DNA from: JADGHX01 sp037200125
GTDB lineage: Bacteria; Pseudomonadota; Gammaproteobacteria; Steroidobacterales; Steroidobacteraceae
Direction: 5' to 3'
Assembly: GCA_037200125.1 (NCBI GenBank)
Contig: JBBCGS010000006.1
Location: 1 to 64,000 of the forward strand
DNA: 64,000 nucleotides
Shown here: in pieces, positions 27,580 through 34,795 of the stretch
How the letters are laid out: each line of letters opens with the position of its first letter
Position numbering within the stretch: position 1 is the first letter of the stretch
Made by a program: the position numbers and the translations under genes
Notes under the pieces: generated by a model
What the model was told of the DNA's origin: nothing
Databases searched by the model: none
Seen by the model: the letters and a program-made list of their open reading frames with translations, nothing else

Positions 27580-28784
27580 CAGTGATTCGGAACGAGGTTT
27601 GAGATGGCCGCGCCGCTCTTCGCGGCCTTCGGCACATAGTCGCTGGCGCCGCGGACGATCAGATTCGGGATGCGCGAATCGTCCCAGTCCGGCCCGGCTT
27701 TGTCACGGCTGCCGATGTGCAGGATGCTGAGATTCAGGGACGGCACGAGCCACAGGCGCGTGGTGCCTGGCCCCTTCAACAAGAAGGTGTCGTCGGGCAC
27801 GAAGGGTTCGGAAGCGTCCTCCCCCGGCTGGAACGGCTCGCCCCGCCACACCTGATAACCGAAACGCGGGTTCGCTTTCGACGGCGTCGTCATCGCGCGA
27901 ACCCAGCCCGGCGGCAGCACCTGCTCGCCTTCGTACTTGCCATCGTTCACGAGCAGCTGCGCGATGCGCATCCAGTCGCCGATGCGAGCGCGCAGACAGC
28001 AGCTCGCGTGCGCGGTGCCGCCTTCGTGATCGAGCATGAGCCACGCATCGCCCGCGCCGATCGGCTTCCAGAGGCGCGAGGAGACGTATTGCGAATACTG
28101 CATGCCCGATGCGCGCTCGATGATGTGCGCGAGGAGCTGCGGATCACAGGCCCGCGGCTGCCAGCGCTTGCCGGGCGCGGCCGCACGCTCCTGCTCGAGG
28201 CATTGACTACGGATGTCGTGCACTATCTCGTCACGCGCGGCGGCGTGATTCGCGTCGGGCGCGTCCGGACCGAGACCGCTCGTCATGTGCAGCAGATCTT
28301 CGAGCGTGACGTGCTGACGCTCGCGTTCCCGGAACGATTCGATGTAGTTCGCCACCGGCTCGCCGAGTAACGCGATCTTGTGATCGCCCATCGCCATGCC
28401 CACCATGATTGCCGTGAGCGCGGCGTTGAACGGGCCGGCGTCGATCACGGTATCGAAGCTCGCGCCGTCCCAGTATTTCTCGTAGGCGATGTGCCCGTGG
28501 CGGCCGACGATGAGCGCCGTCGTTCCCTGCGTTTCCGCGTAGCTCGCCGCCCTCTCCAGCGCCTGCGCGCCGAGATGCTCCAGATCGGGCTTTACGCGCG
28601 GTGACGAGGGTCCGTCGGCACCTTCGATGACTTCGCTCGGCTCGTAATACGACGCGGGCCGATTCACGGACGAATAGAGGGACGAGAGCGCGCGCCGTTT
28701 CCAGTACAGGGGGTCGTTCCTGTAGGCCGCGAGCAGCATTGCCGCAATGACCAGTAGCACGCTCGCGAACGCGATGCGCTTCAT
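27579..28784 (-). CDS. Beta-lactamase-fold (class C-like) protein lacking the catalytic residues
   Basis: 401 residues with an N-terminal membrane anchor or signal (residues 5-20) and the serine beta-lactamase-like fold (TALIVGRHGHIAYEKYWDG, LEDLLHMTSGLG). Where relatives have the nucleophile SxxK (as in SVSKS), this protein has GPFNAAL. Where the Tyr motif (YSS/YxN before GDTQLL) should be, it has PRACDPQLL. Both catalytic centres are therefore gone while the fold-forming parts remain, so I predict a binding or regulatory pseudoenzyme. Overlaps both neighbours by a few bases. Confidence 0.82.
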   Translation of the reverse strand: MKRIAFASVLLVIAAMLLAAYRNDPLYWKRRALSSLYSSVNRPASYYEPSEVIEGADGPSSPRVKPDLEHLGAQALERAASYAETQGTTALIVGRHGHIAYEKYWDGASFDTVIDAGPFNAALTAIMVGMAMGDHKIALLGEPVANYIESFRERERQHVTLEDLLHMTSGLGPDAPDANHAAARDEIVHDIRSQCLEQERAAAPGKRWQPRACDPQLLAHIIERASGMQYSQYVSSRLWKPIGAGDAWLMLDHEGGTAHASCCLRARIGDWMRIAQLLVNDGKYEGEQVLPPGWVRAMTTPSKANPRFGYQVWRGEPFQPGEDASEPFVPDDTFLLKGPGTTRLWLVPSLNLSILHIGSRDKAGPDWDDSRIPNLIVRGASDYVPKAAKSGAAISNLVPNH

Positions 28785-30325
28785 GCCCGACGCCTTGCGC
28801 GCTCAGGCGGTTCATGCGCGCGAACGGAAGCGTCGCGCAGGGGGCCAGCGTATTTCATCTGGCCCGCGTCGAGCTCGAGCTCATGGGTGGCATAGGGAGG
28901 CCATTCATCACGGTGATGCGTGGTCATCACGACCGCCGTGCCTTTTGCCACGAGTTGGCCTATCCGGTCGAGCAGCACGCCGCGGGTCGGTGCGTCGATT
29001 CCTGACAGCGGCTCGTCGAGCAGCAGCAGGCGCGGATGCGTTACCCACGCGCGGGCGAACAGCACGCGTCGCATCTGGCCGTAGGACAGCTCGTCGCGCG
29101 TTCGCTTACCGAATCCTTTCAGGCCGAAGAACTCGAGGGCTTTCGTGGCGGCTTTGCGGTCTGCCGCGGTGGGCGCGTCATTGAGGCCGATGCTGGCGTG
29201 GCGGCCGGACTGGACGATTTCGTCCACCGTCAAGTGATGCGGGTGGATCGTTTGGAGGTGCGCGGCGACGAAGCCGGCGCGCACTTTGAATTCCTGCAGC
29301 GGGACGCCTGGGACGATGCCGGCTCGTTCGATCGAGCCGTGGCTGGCGACGCCGTGGTCGCCGTACAGCGTGCGCAAAAGCGTGGTTTTGCCGGAGCCGT
29401 TGGCGCCGTGGATGACCCAGCAGTCGCCTTTGTTTACTTCGAATGTCAGGTGCTGGAGGGCTTTGTATTCGTCCAGGTGGACGTCGGCGTTTTTCAGCTT
29501 GATGAGAGGGGTGCCTGTTGAGTCGGTCGGGACGTTGCTCGTCGCGCGGCCCGCTTTAGCCTCATGGATCGGCGCGCCGTGGTCGAGCCACTTTGCGAGC
29601 GGGGCGCGGGAGATTCGGCCGCTATAGACGATCTTGCCGTGGTCGAGGATGAGCGCGTGGGTCGCGCTGTGAGGCACATCCTCATCGCGGTGGGTCGCCA
29701 GCACCCACGGCATCTGGGAGCGAGCGGTGGATTCGAGCCACTTCATCGCGCGCAGGCGATGGGATTCGTCGAGGCCTGTCAGCAGCTCATCGAGCAGCAG
29801 CAGCTTCGGGTTGCTCGCAAGAGCGCGGGCGAGAAGCGCGAGACGGCGCTGGCCGTAGGACAGCGTGAGGAACTCGCGGTCGCCGAGATGTGAAATGCCG
29901 ATGCGCTTCAGGAGCGCGGCAATTCTGGCCTGATCCTTCGCGGCCAGCGGGTTCAACGGAATATCGGTGCGATACAGGCCCGTGCCCACCACCTGGGTGA
30001 CGGTGTGATTCCAGCCGTGGCGTTCGTATTTATCCTGGCGCTCCGGACCGACGTAAGCGATCTCGTCTTTCACATCCGCAGGCGTCGGCCAGGTTTCGCC
30101 GGCCCACACGTACCGCCGAGACTCGCGCCCTGTCGGCGTGGGCCACACCGCGCCCGACACCAGCTTCAGGAGCTGAGTCTTGCCCGCACCGTTGCCGCCG
30201 GCGAGCACCCAGCGTTCGCCGGGCTTCACGGTCCACGCGATATCGCGCAGCACCGGCCGCCCGCCGCGTTCGAGATGGATGCGCTTCAGCCGGACTTCGA
30301 CGTAGCGCGAGGACCCGCCCTTCAC
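28781..30325 (-). CDS. Tandem ABC ATPase, ModF/PhrA-like
   Basis: 514 residues with two complete ABC ATPase modules and no membrane segments. Domain 1: Walker A GGNGAGKT near 42, signature LSYGQRR, Walker B LLLLDE. Domain 2: Walker A GANGSGKT near 305, signature LSYGQMRR, Walker B LLLLDEPLSGID. This twin layout is that of ModF (photorepair-like) proteins, whose role is unsettled. No permease or binding protein is nearby, so import is unlikely. GTG start overlaps the upstream stop (GTGA); the end overlaps the next ATG. Confidence 0.88.
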   Translation of the reverse strand: MKGGSSRYVEVRLKRIHLERGGRPVLRDIAWTVKPGERWVLAGGNGAGKTQLLKLVSGAVWPTPTGRESRRYVWAGETWPTPADVKDEIAYVGPERQDKYERHGWNHTVTQVVGTGLYRTDIPLNPLAAKDQARIAALLKRIGISHLGDREFLTLSYGQRRLALLARALASNPKLLLLDELLTGLDESHRLRAMKWLESTARSQMPWVLATHRDEDVPHSATHALILDHGKIVYSGRISRAPLAKWLDHGAPIHEAKAGRATSNVPTDSTGTPLIKLKNADVHLDEYKALQHLTFEVNKGDCWVIHGANGSGKTTLLRTLYGDHGVASHGSIERAGIVPGVPLQEFKVRAGFVAAHLQTIHPHHLTVDEIVQSGRHASIGLNDAPTAADRKAATKALEFFGLKGFGKRTRDELSYGQMRRVLFARAWVTHPRLLLLDEPLSGIDAPTRGVLLDRIGQLVAKGTAVVMTTHHRDEWPPYATHELELDAGQMKYAGPLRDASVRAHEPPERARRRA

Positions 30326-31308
30326 TCCTCGCCCGCCTGCGAACCGCCCGCGCGTGGCGCCGCCGTTGCCCGGGGGCCGCCCGCCGCGCCGGCGAGCACC
30401 GACCAGCCATCGCGCCCGCGTGCCACGCGGCCTTCGCGCTCGAGCTTGATCAGATGCGCCTCGAGCGAATAGCGCGCGATCGGCAGCAGCTCGGCTCGCA
30501 CATCGTCATAGACCTTCGGCAGCAGCTGTTCGACCTCGCCACAACCCACGGCACCGAGCACTGCCAACACCTTGGCTTCGCGCCGGCCCCGATGCGCCAC
30601 GATCCCATCGATCACGCGAATCGGGTCCGCGAGCACGCGCCCGTGCCCCGGCGCGACCGCTTGCGGGCGATAGCCCTTCAACAATTCCAGCGAATGCAGG
30701 TACGCGGCCATCTCGCCATCCGGGGGCAGGATGACCGGTGTCACCCCATCGAGCACGTGATCTCCGGAGAACAACAGACCTTCCTCTTCAAGCAGAAAAC
30801 AAACGTGATTCGACGCATGGCCGGGCGTATGGATGGCGCGCAAACGGGTGATGAGCGGCGACTGTATAGCATGGCGCGCCATTTCGGCGTCTTCGGCACG
30901 GCCGGCACGGCCGTCATTGAGCTCGAATACCCGGTCATGGCGCGCTTCGACGGACGGGACGCAGGACATGTCCTGCAGTCCGTCCGACGGCGGCGGCAGG
31001 CCCACGATGGGCGCCCCGGCCGCATCCGCCAGCGCCCGCGCGCCACACGAATGATCGCGGTGAGTGTGCGTCACGAAAACGAAACGCAGATCGGGCACCG
31101 CTGCACGCAAAAGCTCGAGGTGCCGCGGATCGTCGGGCCCAGGGTCGAGCACGGCGACAGGCGGGCTGCCCAGCACGTAGCTGTTCGTGCCCGGGCCCGT
31201 CATGAGCGAGGCGTTGGGTGCAACGACCCTCTGCACACGCGGCGACAGACGCACGAGCCGGCCCGGCTGCAGATCGTCGAAGGATTCGCTATGGGTAGGA
31301 TTGACCAT
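30322..31308 (-). CDS. MBL-fold metallo-hydrolase (LACTB2-like)
   Basis: 328 residues. The metal-binding motif THTHRDHS occurs near residue 91, with the further His ligands in TPGHASNH and APGHGRV. A C-terminal winged-helix-like segment follows (LLPIARYSLEAHLIKLEREGRVARG), as in LACTB2/endoribonuclease-type members. It could act on RNA, a thioester or a lactone; sequence does not decide. ATG at 31308. First gene of the coupled five-gene operon, divergent from glpD with only about 40 bp between the starts, so their promoters must overlap. Confidence 0.85.
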   Translation of the reverse strand: MVNPTHSESFDDLQPGRLVRLSPRVQRVVAPNASLMTGPGTNSYVLGSPPVAVLDPGPDDPRHLELLRAAVPDLRFVFVTHTHRDHSCGARALADAAGAPIVGLPPPSDGLQDMSCVPSVEARHDRVFELNDGRAGRAEDAEMARHAIQSPLITRLRAIHTPGHASNHVCFLLEEEGLLFSGDHVLDGVTPVILPPDGEMAAYLHSLELLKGYRPQAVAPGHGRVLADPIRVIDGIVAHRGRREAKVLAVLGAVGCGEVEQLLPKVYDDVRAELLPIARYSLEAHLIKLEREGRVARGRDGWSVLAGAAGGPRATAAPRAGGSQAGEE

Positions 31309-31354
31309 GGCGCCAACGTTGGACGCATCGACGCCCCGTGGCAAGATGCTCCGG

Positions 31355-32863
31355 ATGCAAGACTCTCTCGCGCAATCGCCAGAGCACTTCGACGTGCTCG
31401 TGGTCGGCGGTGGCATCAACGGCACAGGCATTGCGCGCGACGCGGCGGGGCGCGGCTTGAGGGTTCTGCTCTGCGAGCAGGACGATCTCGCGTCTCACAC
31501 CTCGTCCGCCAGCACGAAACTCATCCACGGCGGGCTGCGATACCTCGAAGGGTTTCATTTCGCGCTCGTCCGCAAGGCGCTGCAGGAGCGGGAAGTGCTG
31601 CTCGCGTCGGCGCCCCACATCATGTGGCCCCTGCGGTTCGTCATGCCCCACGATGCGCACCTGCGGCCGCAATGGATGATCCGGGTGGGGCTCTTCTTAT
31701 ATGACAACCTCGCGAAGCGCGATCACCTTGCGGCGTCGGCTTCGCTCGACCTCAGGAAGCACCCGGCTGGAACGCCACTCGAGCCGCGCTACACCCGTGG
31801 CTTCATCTACTCCGATGGCTGGACGGATGACGCACGTCTCGTTGTGCTGAACGCGCGTGACGCCGCTGAGCGTGGCGCCACGATTCTCACGCGAACCCGC
31901 TGTGCAAAGATCGAGCTGCGCGATCGTACGTGGCAAGCGCAGTTGACCGGCGCGCACGCCCGGAACGTGACGTGCCGTGCGGTGGTCAACGCCACCGGGC
32001 CGTGGGTCACGAGTTTTCTGAGCGAGGCGACGCCCGCGAAGTCCGATCGAAGCGTGCGGCTCGTGAAGGGCAGCCATATCGTCGTGCCGCGCATCTTCCA
32101 GCATCGCTTCGCGTACATCTTCCAGAACATCGACCGGCGAATCGTGTTCGCGATTCCGTACGAGCACGATTTCACGCTCGTCGGCACGACCGACGTGGAA
32201 TATCACGGCGATCCTTCCTCCGTTCACATCGATGACGCCGAGGTGCGCTATCTCTGCGACACGGTGAACCGCTATTTCACGAAGAAGATCGCGCCCGCGG
32301 ACGTCATCTGGCGCTACAGCGGCGTGCGCCCTTTGCTGGACGACAAGGCCGGCGACCCATCGAGCGTCACGCGGGACTACAAGCTCGAACTGGAGCGGGA
32401 AGACGCGCCGCTCATGTCCGTGTTCGGCGGCAAGATCACGACGTATCGAAAGCTCGCGGAAACCGCGGTCGACATGCTGGTGCAAGCGTTGGGGATGCGG
32501 TTGCCCCCGTGGACAGACAAAGCGCTGCTCCCCGGCGGCGACCTGACCGGCGGCAGCTTCGCCCGCTTCCTGCGCAACGTCGAGCGGCGCTACCCGTGGC
32601 TGCCCGAGGACCTGCGCAAACGCTATTCGCGCGCCTACGGCACGCGTATCGATCACGTCATCGGCGGCGCACGGTCGGTGGCGGATCTTGGCGCGGAAGT
32701 GGTGCCGCACCTCTACGAGCGCGAGATCGAATATCTTCGGCGCGAAGAATGGGCAACGATGGCGGACGATATCCTCTGGCGCAGGAGTAAGCTCGGGCTG
32801 CATTTGCCCGCGGGCGCGCTCGATACGCTCGCAGCGTGGCTCATCGCGCACGCACGGGCGTAG
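31355..32863 (+). CDS. glpD: Aerobic glycerol-3-phosphate dehydrogenase
   Basis: FAD enzyme oxidising glycerol 3-phosphate to dihydroxyacetone phosphate and passing electrons to quinone at the inner membrane. 502 residues, as in E. coli. The dinucleotide motif VVGGGINGTGIARDAAGRG lies near residue 16. KLIHGGLRYLE and the C-terminal domain (DLTGGSFARF onward) are typical of GlpD. ATG at 31355 chosen; another in-frame ATG lies nine bases upstream. glpK follows 111 bp downstream; no glpF or glpR is seen. Confidence 0.95.
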   Translation: MQDSLAQSPEHFDVLVVGGGINGTGIARDAAGRGLRVLLCEQDDLASHTSSASTKLIHGGLRYLEGFHFALVRKALQEREVLLASAPHIMWPLRFVMPHDAHLRPQWMIRVGLFLYDNLAKRDHLAASASLDLRKHPAGTPLEPRYTRGFIYSDGWTDDARLVVLNARDAAERGATILTRTRCAKIELRDRTWQAQLTGAHARNVTCRAVVNATGPWVTSFLSEATPAKSDRSVRLVKGSHIVVPRIFQHRFAYIFQNIDRRIVFAIPYEHDFTLVGTTDVEYHGDPSSVHIDDAEVRYLCDTVNRYFTKKIAPADVIWRYSGVRPLLDDKAGDPSSVTRDYKLELEREDAPLMSVFGGKITTYRKLAETAVDMLVQALGMRLPPWTDKALLPGGDLTGGSFARFLRNVERRYPWLPEDLRKRYSRAYGTRIDHVIGGARSVADLGAEVVPHLYEREIEYLRREEWATMADDILWRRSKLGLHLPAGALDTLAAWLIAHARA

Positions 32864-32925
32864 CTACGCATCATCGCAGGCGGGAAAAACCACGCTTTTT
32901 GCCGCCGAAAACGAGCGGACAGTCC

Positions 32926-32953
32926 GAGAAAAGCGCCGCAGGCGCCTTTTCTC
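32926..32953 (+). terminator. Terminator/attenuator-like hairpin between glpD and glpK
   Basis: GAGAAAAGCGCC and GGCGCCTTTTCTC form a 12-bp stem with one bulged base and a three-base loop; the second arm carries TTTT. It ends 6 bases before the glpK Shine-Dalgarno AAGGAG. It may cut glpD transcripts, modulate glpK, or stabilise the mRNA end. Confidence 0.5.
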
Positions 32954-32974
32954 CAGTGAAGGAGACCTTGAATC

Positions 32975-34468
32975 GTGGCTCGTTTCATTCTGGCTCTGGA
33001 CCAGGGCACCACCAGCTCGCGCTCGATCCTGTTCGATCACGACGGCAACGCCGTGGCGAGCGCGCAGAAGGAGTTCCCGCAGCACTTTCCGCAGCCGGGC
33101 TGGGTCGAGCACGATCCACGAGATATCTGGAGCAGCCAGGTCGGCACTATCGCGGAGGTGATGGCGAAAGCCCGCGCGACATGGCGCGACATCGCCGCCA
33201 TCGGCATCGCCAACCAGCGCGAGACCACGATGATATGGGACAAGCGCACGAGCGAGCCCCTCGCCAACGCCATCGTGTGGCAAGACCGTCGTACCGCCGA
33301 GCTCTGCGAACGACTCAAAGCCGCCGGCCACGAGCCGGAGGTGTCGCGACGTTCGGGCCTGGTGCTCGATCCCTACTTCTCGGGCACCAAGCTCGCGTGG
33401 CTGCTCGATTCGGTGCCCGATGCGCGCGCACGCGCGGCGCGCGGCGAGATCGCGTTCGGCACCATCGACAGCTGGCTCGTCTGGCGCCTCACCAACGGCG
33501 CGCATCACGTAACCGACGCCACGAACGCGAGCCGCACGCTCCTCTTCAATCTGCATACGCGCGATTGGGATCCGACGCTGCTCGCGATGCTCAACGTGCC
33601 GCGCGAGTGCCTGCCACGAGTGGTTCCATCGCAGCTTTCCACGCACTTCGGCATCTCGGCGCAGATCGAAGGGCATCCGATCCCGATCACCGGAATCGCG
33701 GGCGACCAGCAGGCCGCGCTCTTCGGTCAGTCGTGCTTCGAGCCGGGCATGGCCAAGAATACCTATGGGACCGGCTGCTTCCTTTTGATGACGACCGGCG
33801 TCAGTGCCCTCGCCTCTCGTCACCGGTTGCTCACGACGGTGGCGTGGCAAAGGGCGAACACACACTTCGCGCTCGAAGGCAGCGTGTTCGTGGGTGGCGC
33901 GGTGGTGCAATGGCTGCGGGACGGCTTGGGACTCATCGAGAAATCCGCGGACATCGAGCCGCTCGCGGCCTCGGTGCCCGATAGCGACGGCGTGTACTTC
34001 GTGCCCGCTTTCACGGGGCTCGGCAGCCCGCACTGGGATCCGCACGCTCGCGGCACGATGGTTGGCCTCTCACGCGGCACGACTCGCGCGCACATTGCGC
34101 GCGCGGCACTCGAAGCCATTGCGTTCCAGAGCGCCGAAGTGCTCGCGGCCATGCAGAAAGACGCCGCACGCCCGCTGGTCGAGTTGCGCGTGGATGGCGG
34201 CGCCACCTCGAACAATCTGCTGATGCAATTCCAAGCGGATGTGCTGGGCGTGCCCGTCGTGCGACCGCGCATCACCGAAACCACGGCGCTCGGCGCGGCT
34301 TACCTCGCCGGGCTCGGTGTTGGCTTCTGGAGCTCGCCCGACGAGCTCGCCCGCAACTGGCAGGTCGAGCGCCGCTTCGAGCCGAGCATGAGTCGCGATG
34401 AAGCGACAGATCGGTTGCGCCGTTGGTCTCGGGCCGTGGAGCGCTCGCGACAGTGGGCGATCGACTGA
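32975..34468 (+). CDS. glpK: Glycerol kinase
   Basis: Phosphorylates glycerol with ATP. 497 residues of the FGGY family. DQGTTSSRSILFD at residues 7-19 is the phosphate-binding loop. GWVEHDP, WQDRRTAE, GDQQAALFGQ and DGGATSNNLLMQFQAD (FGGY signature 2 area near 408) follow. The start is GTG at 32975, ten bases after GGAG; the preceding hairpin may affect its expression. Functionally paired with the upstream glpD. Confidence 0.95.
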   Translation: MARFILALDQGTTSSRSILFDHDGNAVASAQKEFPQHFPQPGWVEHDPRDIWSSQVGTIAEVMAKARATWRDIAAIGIANQRETTMIWDKRTSEPLANAIVWQDRRTAELCERLKAAGHEPEVSRRSGLVLDPYFSGTKLAWLLDSVPDARARAARGEIAFGTIDSWLVWRLTNGAHHVTDATNASRTLLFNLHTRDWDPTLLAMLNVPRECLPRVVPSQLSTHFGISAQIEGHPIPITGIAGDQQAALFGQSCFEPGMAKNTYGTGCFLLMTTGVSALASRHRLLTTVAWQRANTHFALEGSVFVGGAVVQWLRDGLGLIEKSADIEPLAASVPDSDGVYFVPAFTGLGSPHWDPHARGTMVGLSRGTTRAHIARAALEAIAFQSAEVLAAMQKDAARPLVELRVDGGATSNNLLMQFQADVLGVPVVRPRITETTALGAAYLAGLGVGFWSSPDELARNWQVERRFEPSMSRDEATDRLRRWSRAVERSRQWAID

Positions 34469-34544
34469 CCTTCGCCCTGTCGCAGTGGCTGATGGAGAAC
34501 GAGCACGCGCGTCGCGCGCATGCTCGTGCGCTACAGCCTGTAAA

Positions 34545-34584
34545 CAAAAACAGAAAAAGACCTGCGACGGTAAGGTCGCAGGTC
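34545..34584 (-). terminator. Rho-independent terminator on the minus strand
   Basis: A perfect 10-bp stem, GACCTGCGAC/GTCGCAGGTC with a six-base loop (34559-34584), is followed on the minus strand by TTTTTCTGTTTTTG. On the plus strand the T-run is absent, so it does not serve glpK. No minus-strand gene ends here, which points to an unannotated transcript. Confidence 0.65.
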
Positions 34585-34784
34585 AACACCGCAGGAGATC
34601 GTTAATTCACGACATTTGCCATGCACACAGGACCAGGACAGGTTCTTGGGGAGAGCCTGCCGTGGCCACACCGTGCGCAACTTTGTCTCCTCAGTAGACG
34701 AGCCGGCAGGACAATTCCGGTACTCCGATTGGGAAACTGAGCGGCCCAGAGCGTTTCCTCCGTGCTCCGCGATGCCTGCCCCGA

Positions 34785-34790
34785 TATAGT
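34785..34790 (+). promoter_or_regulatory. -10 box placing the kinase transcript start at its start codon
   Basis: TATAGT lies so close to the start (GTG 34796/ATG 34799) that transcription would begin at or within the start codon, giving a leaderless mRNA. No clear -35 box is seen. The same GATATAGTC sequence precedes the GNAT gene at 39456. Confidence 0.4.
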
Positions 34791-34795
34791 CAGGC

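Larger units (their letters stand above)
34545..34795 (-). ncRNA. Candidate small RNA between glpK and the kinase gene
   Basis: This 327-bp gap (34469-34795) has no credible gene. Its minus strand ends in a strong intrinsic terminator and begins near a possible promoter (TTGCGC, 16 bases, TATATC around 34812-34785). Internal dyads include CCTGCCG/CGGCAGG and GTCT/AGAC. Several GGA-containing loops-to-be (GGAGGAAAC, TGAGGAGAC) recall CsrA/RsmA-binding RNAs. I do not recognise an RNA family; it is a hypothesis. Confidence 0.35.
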
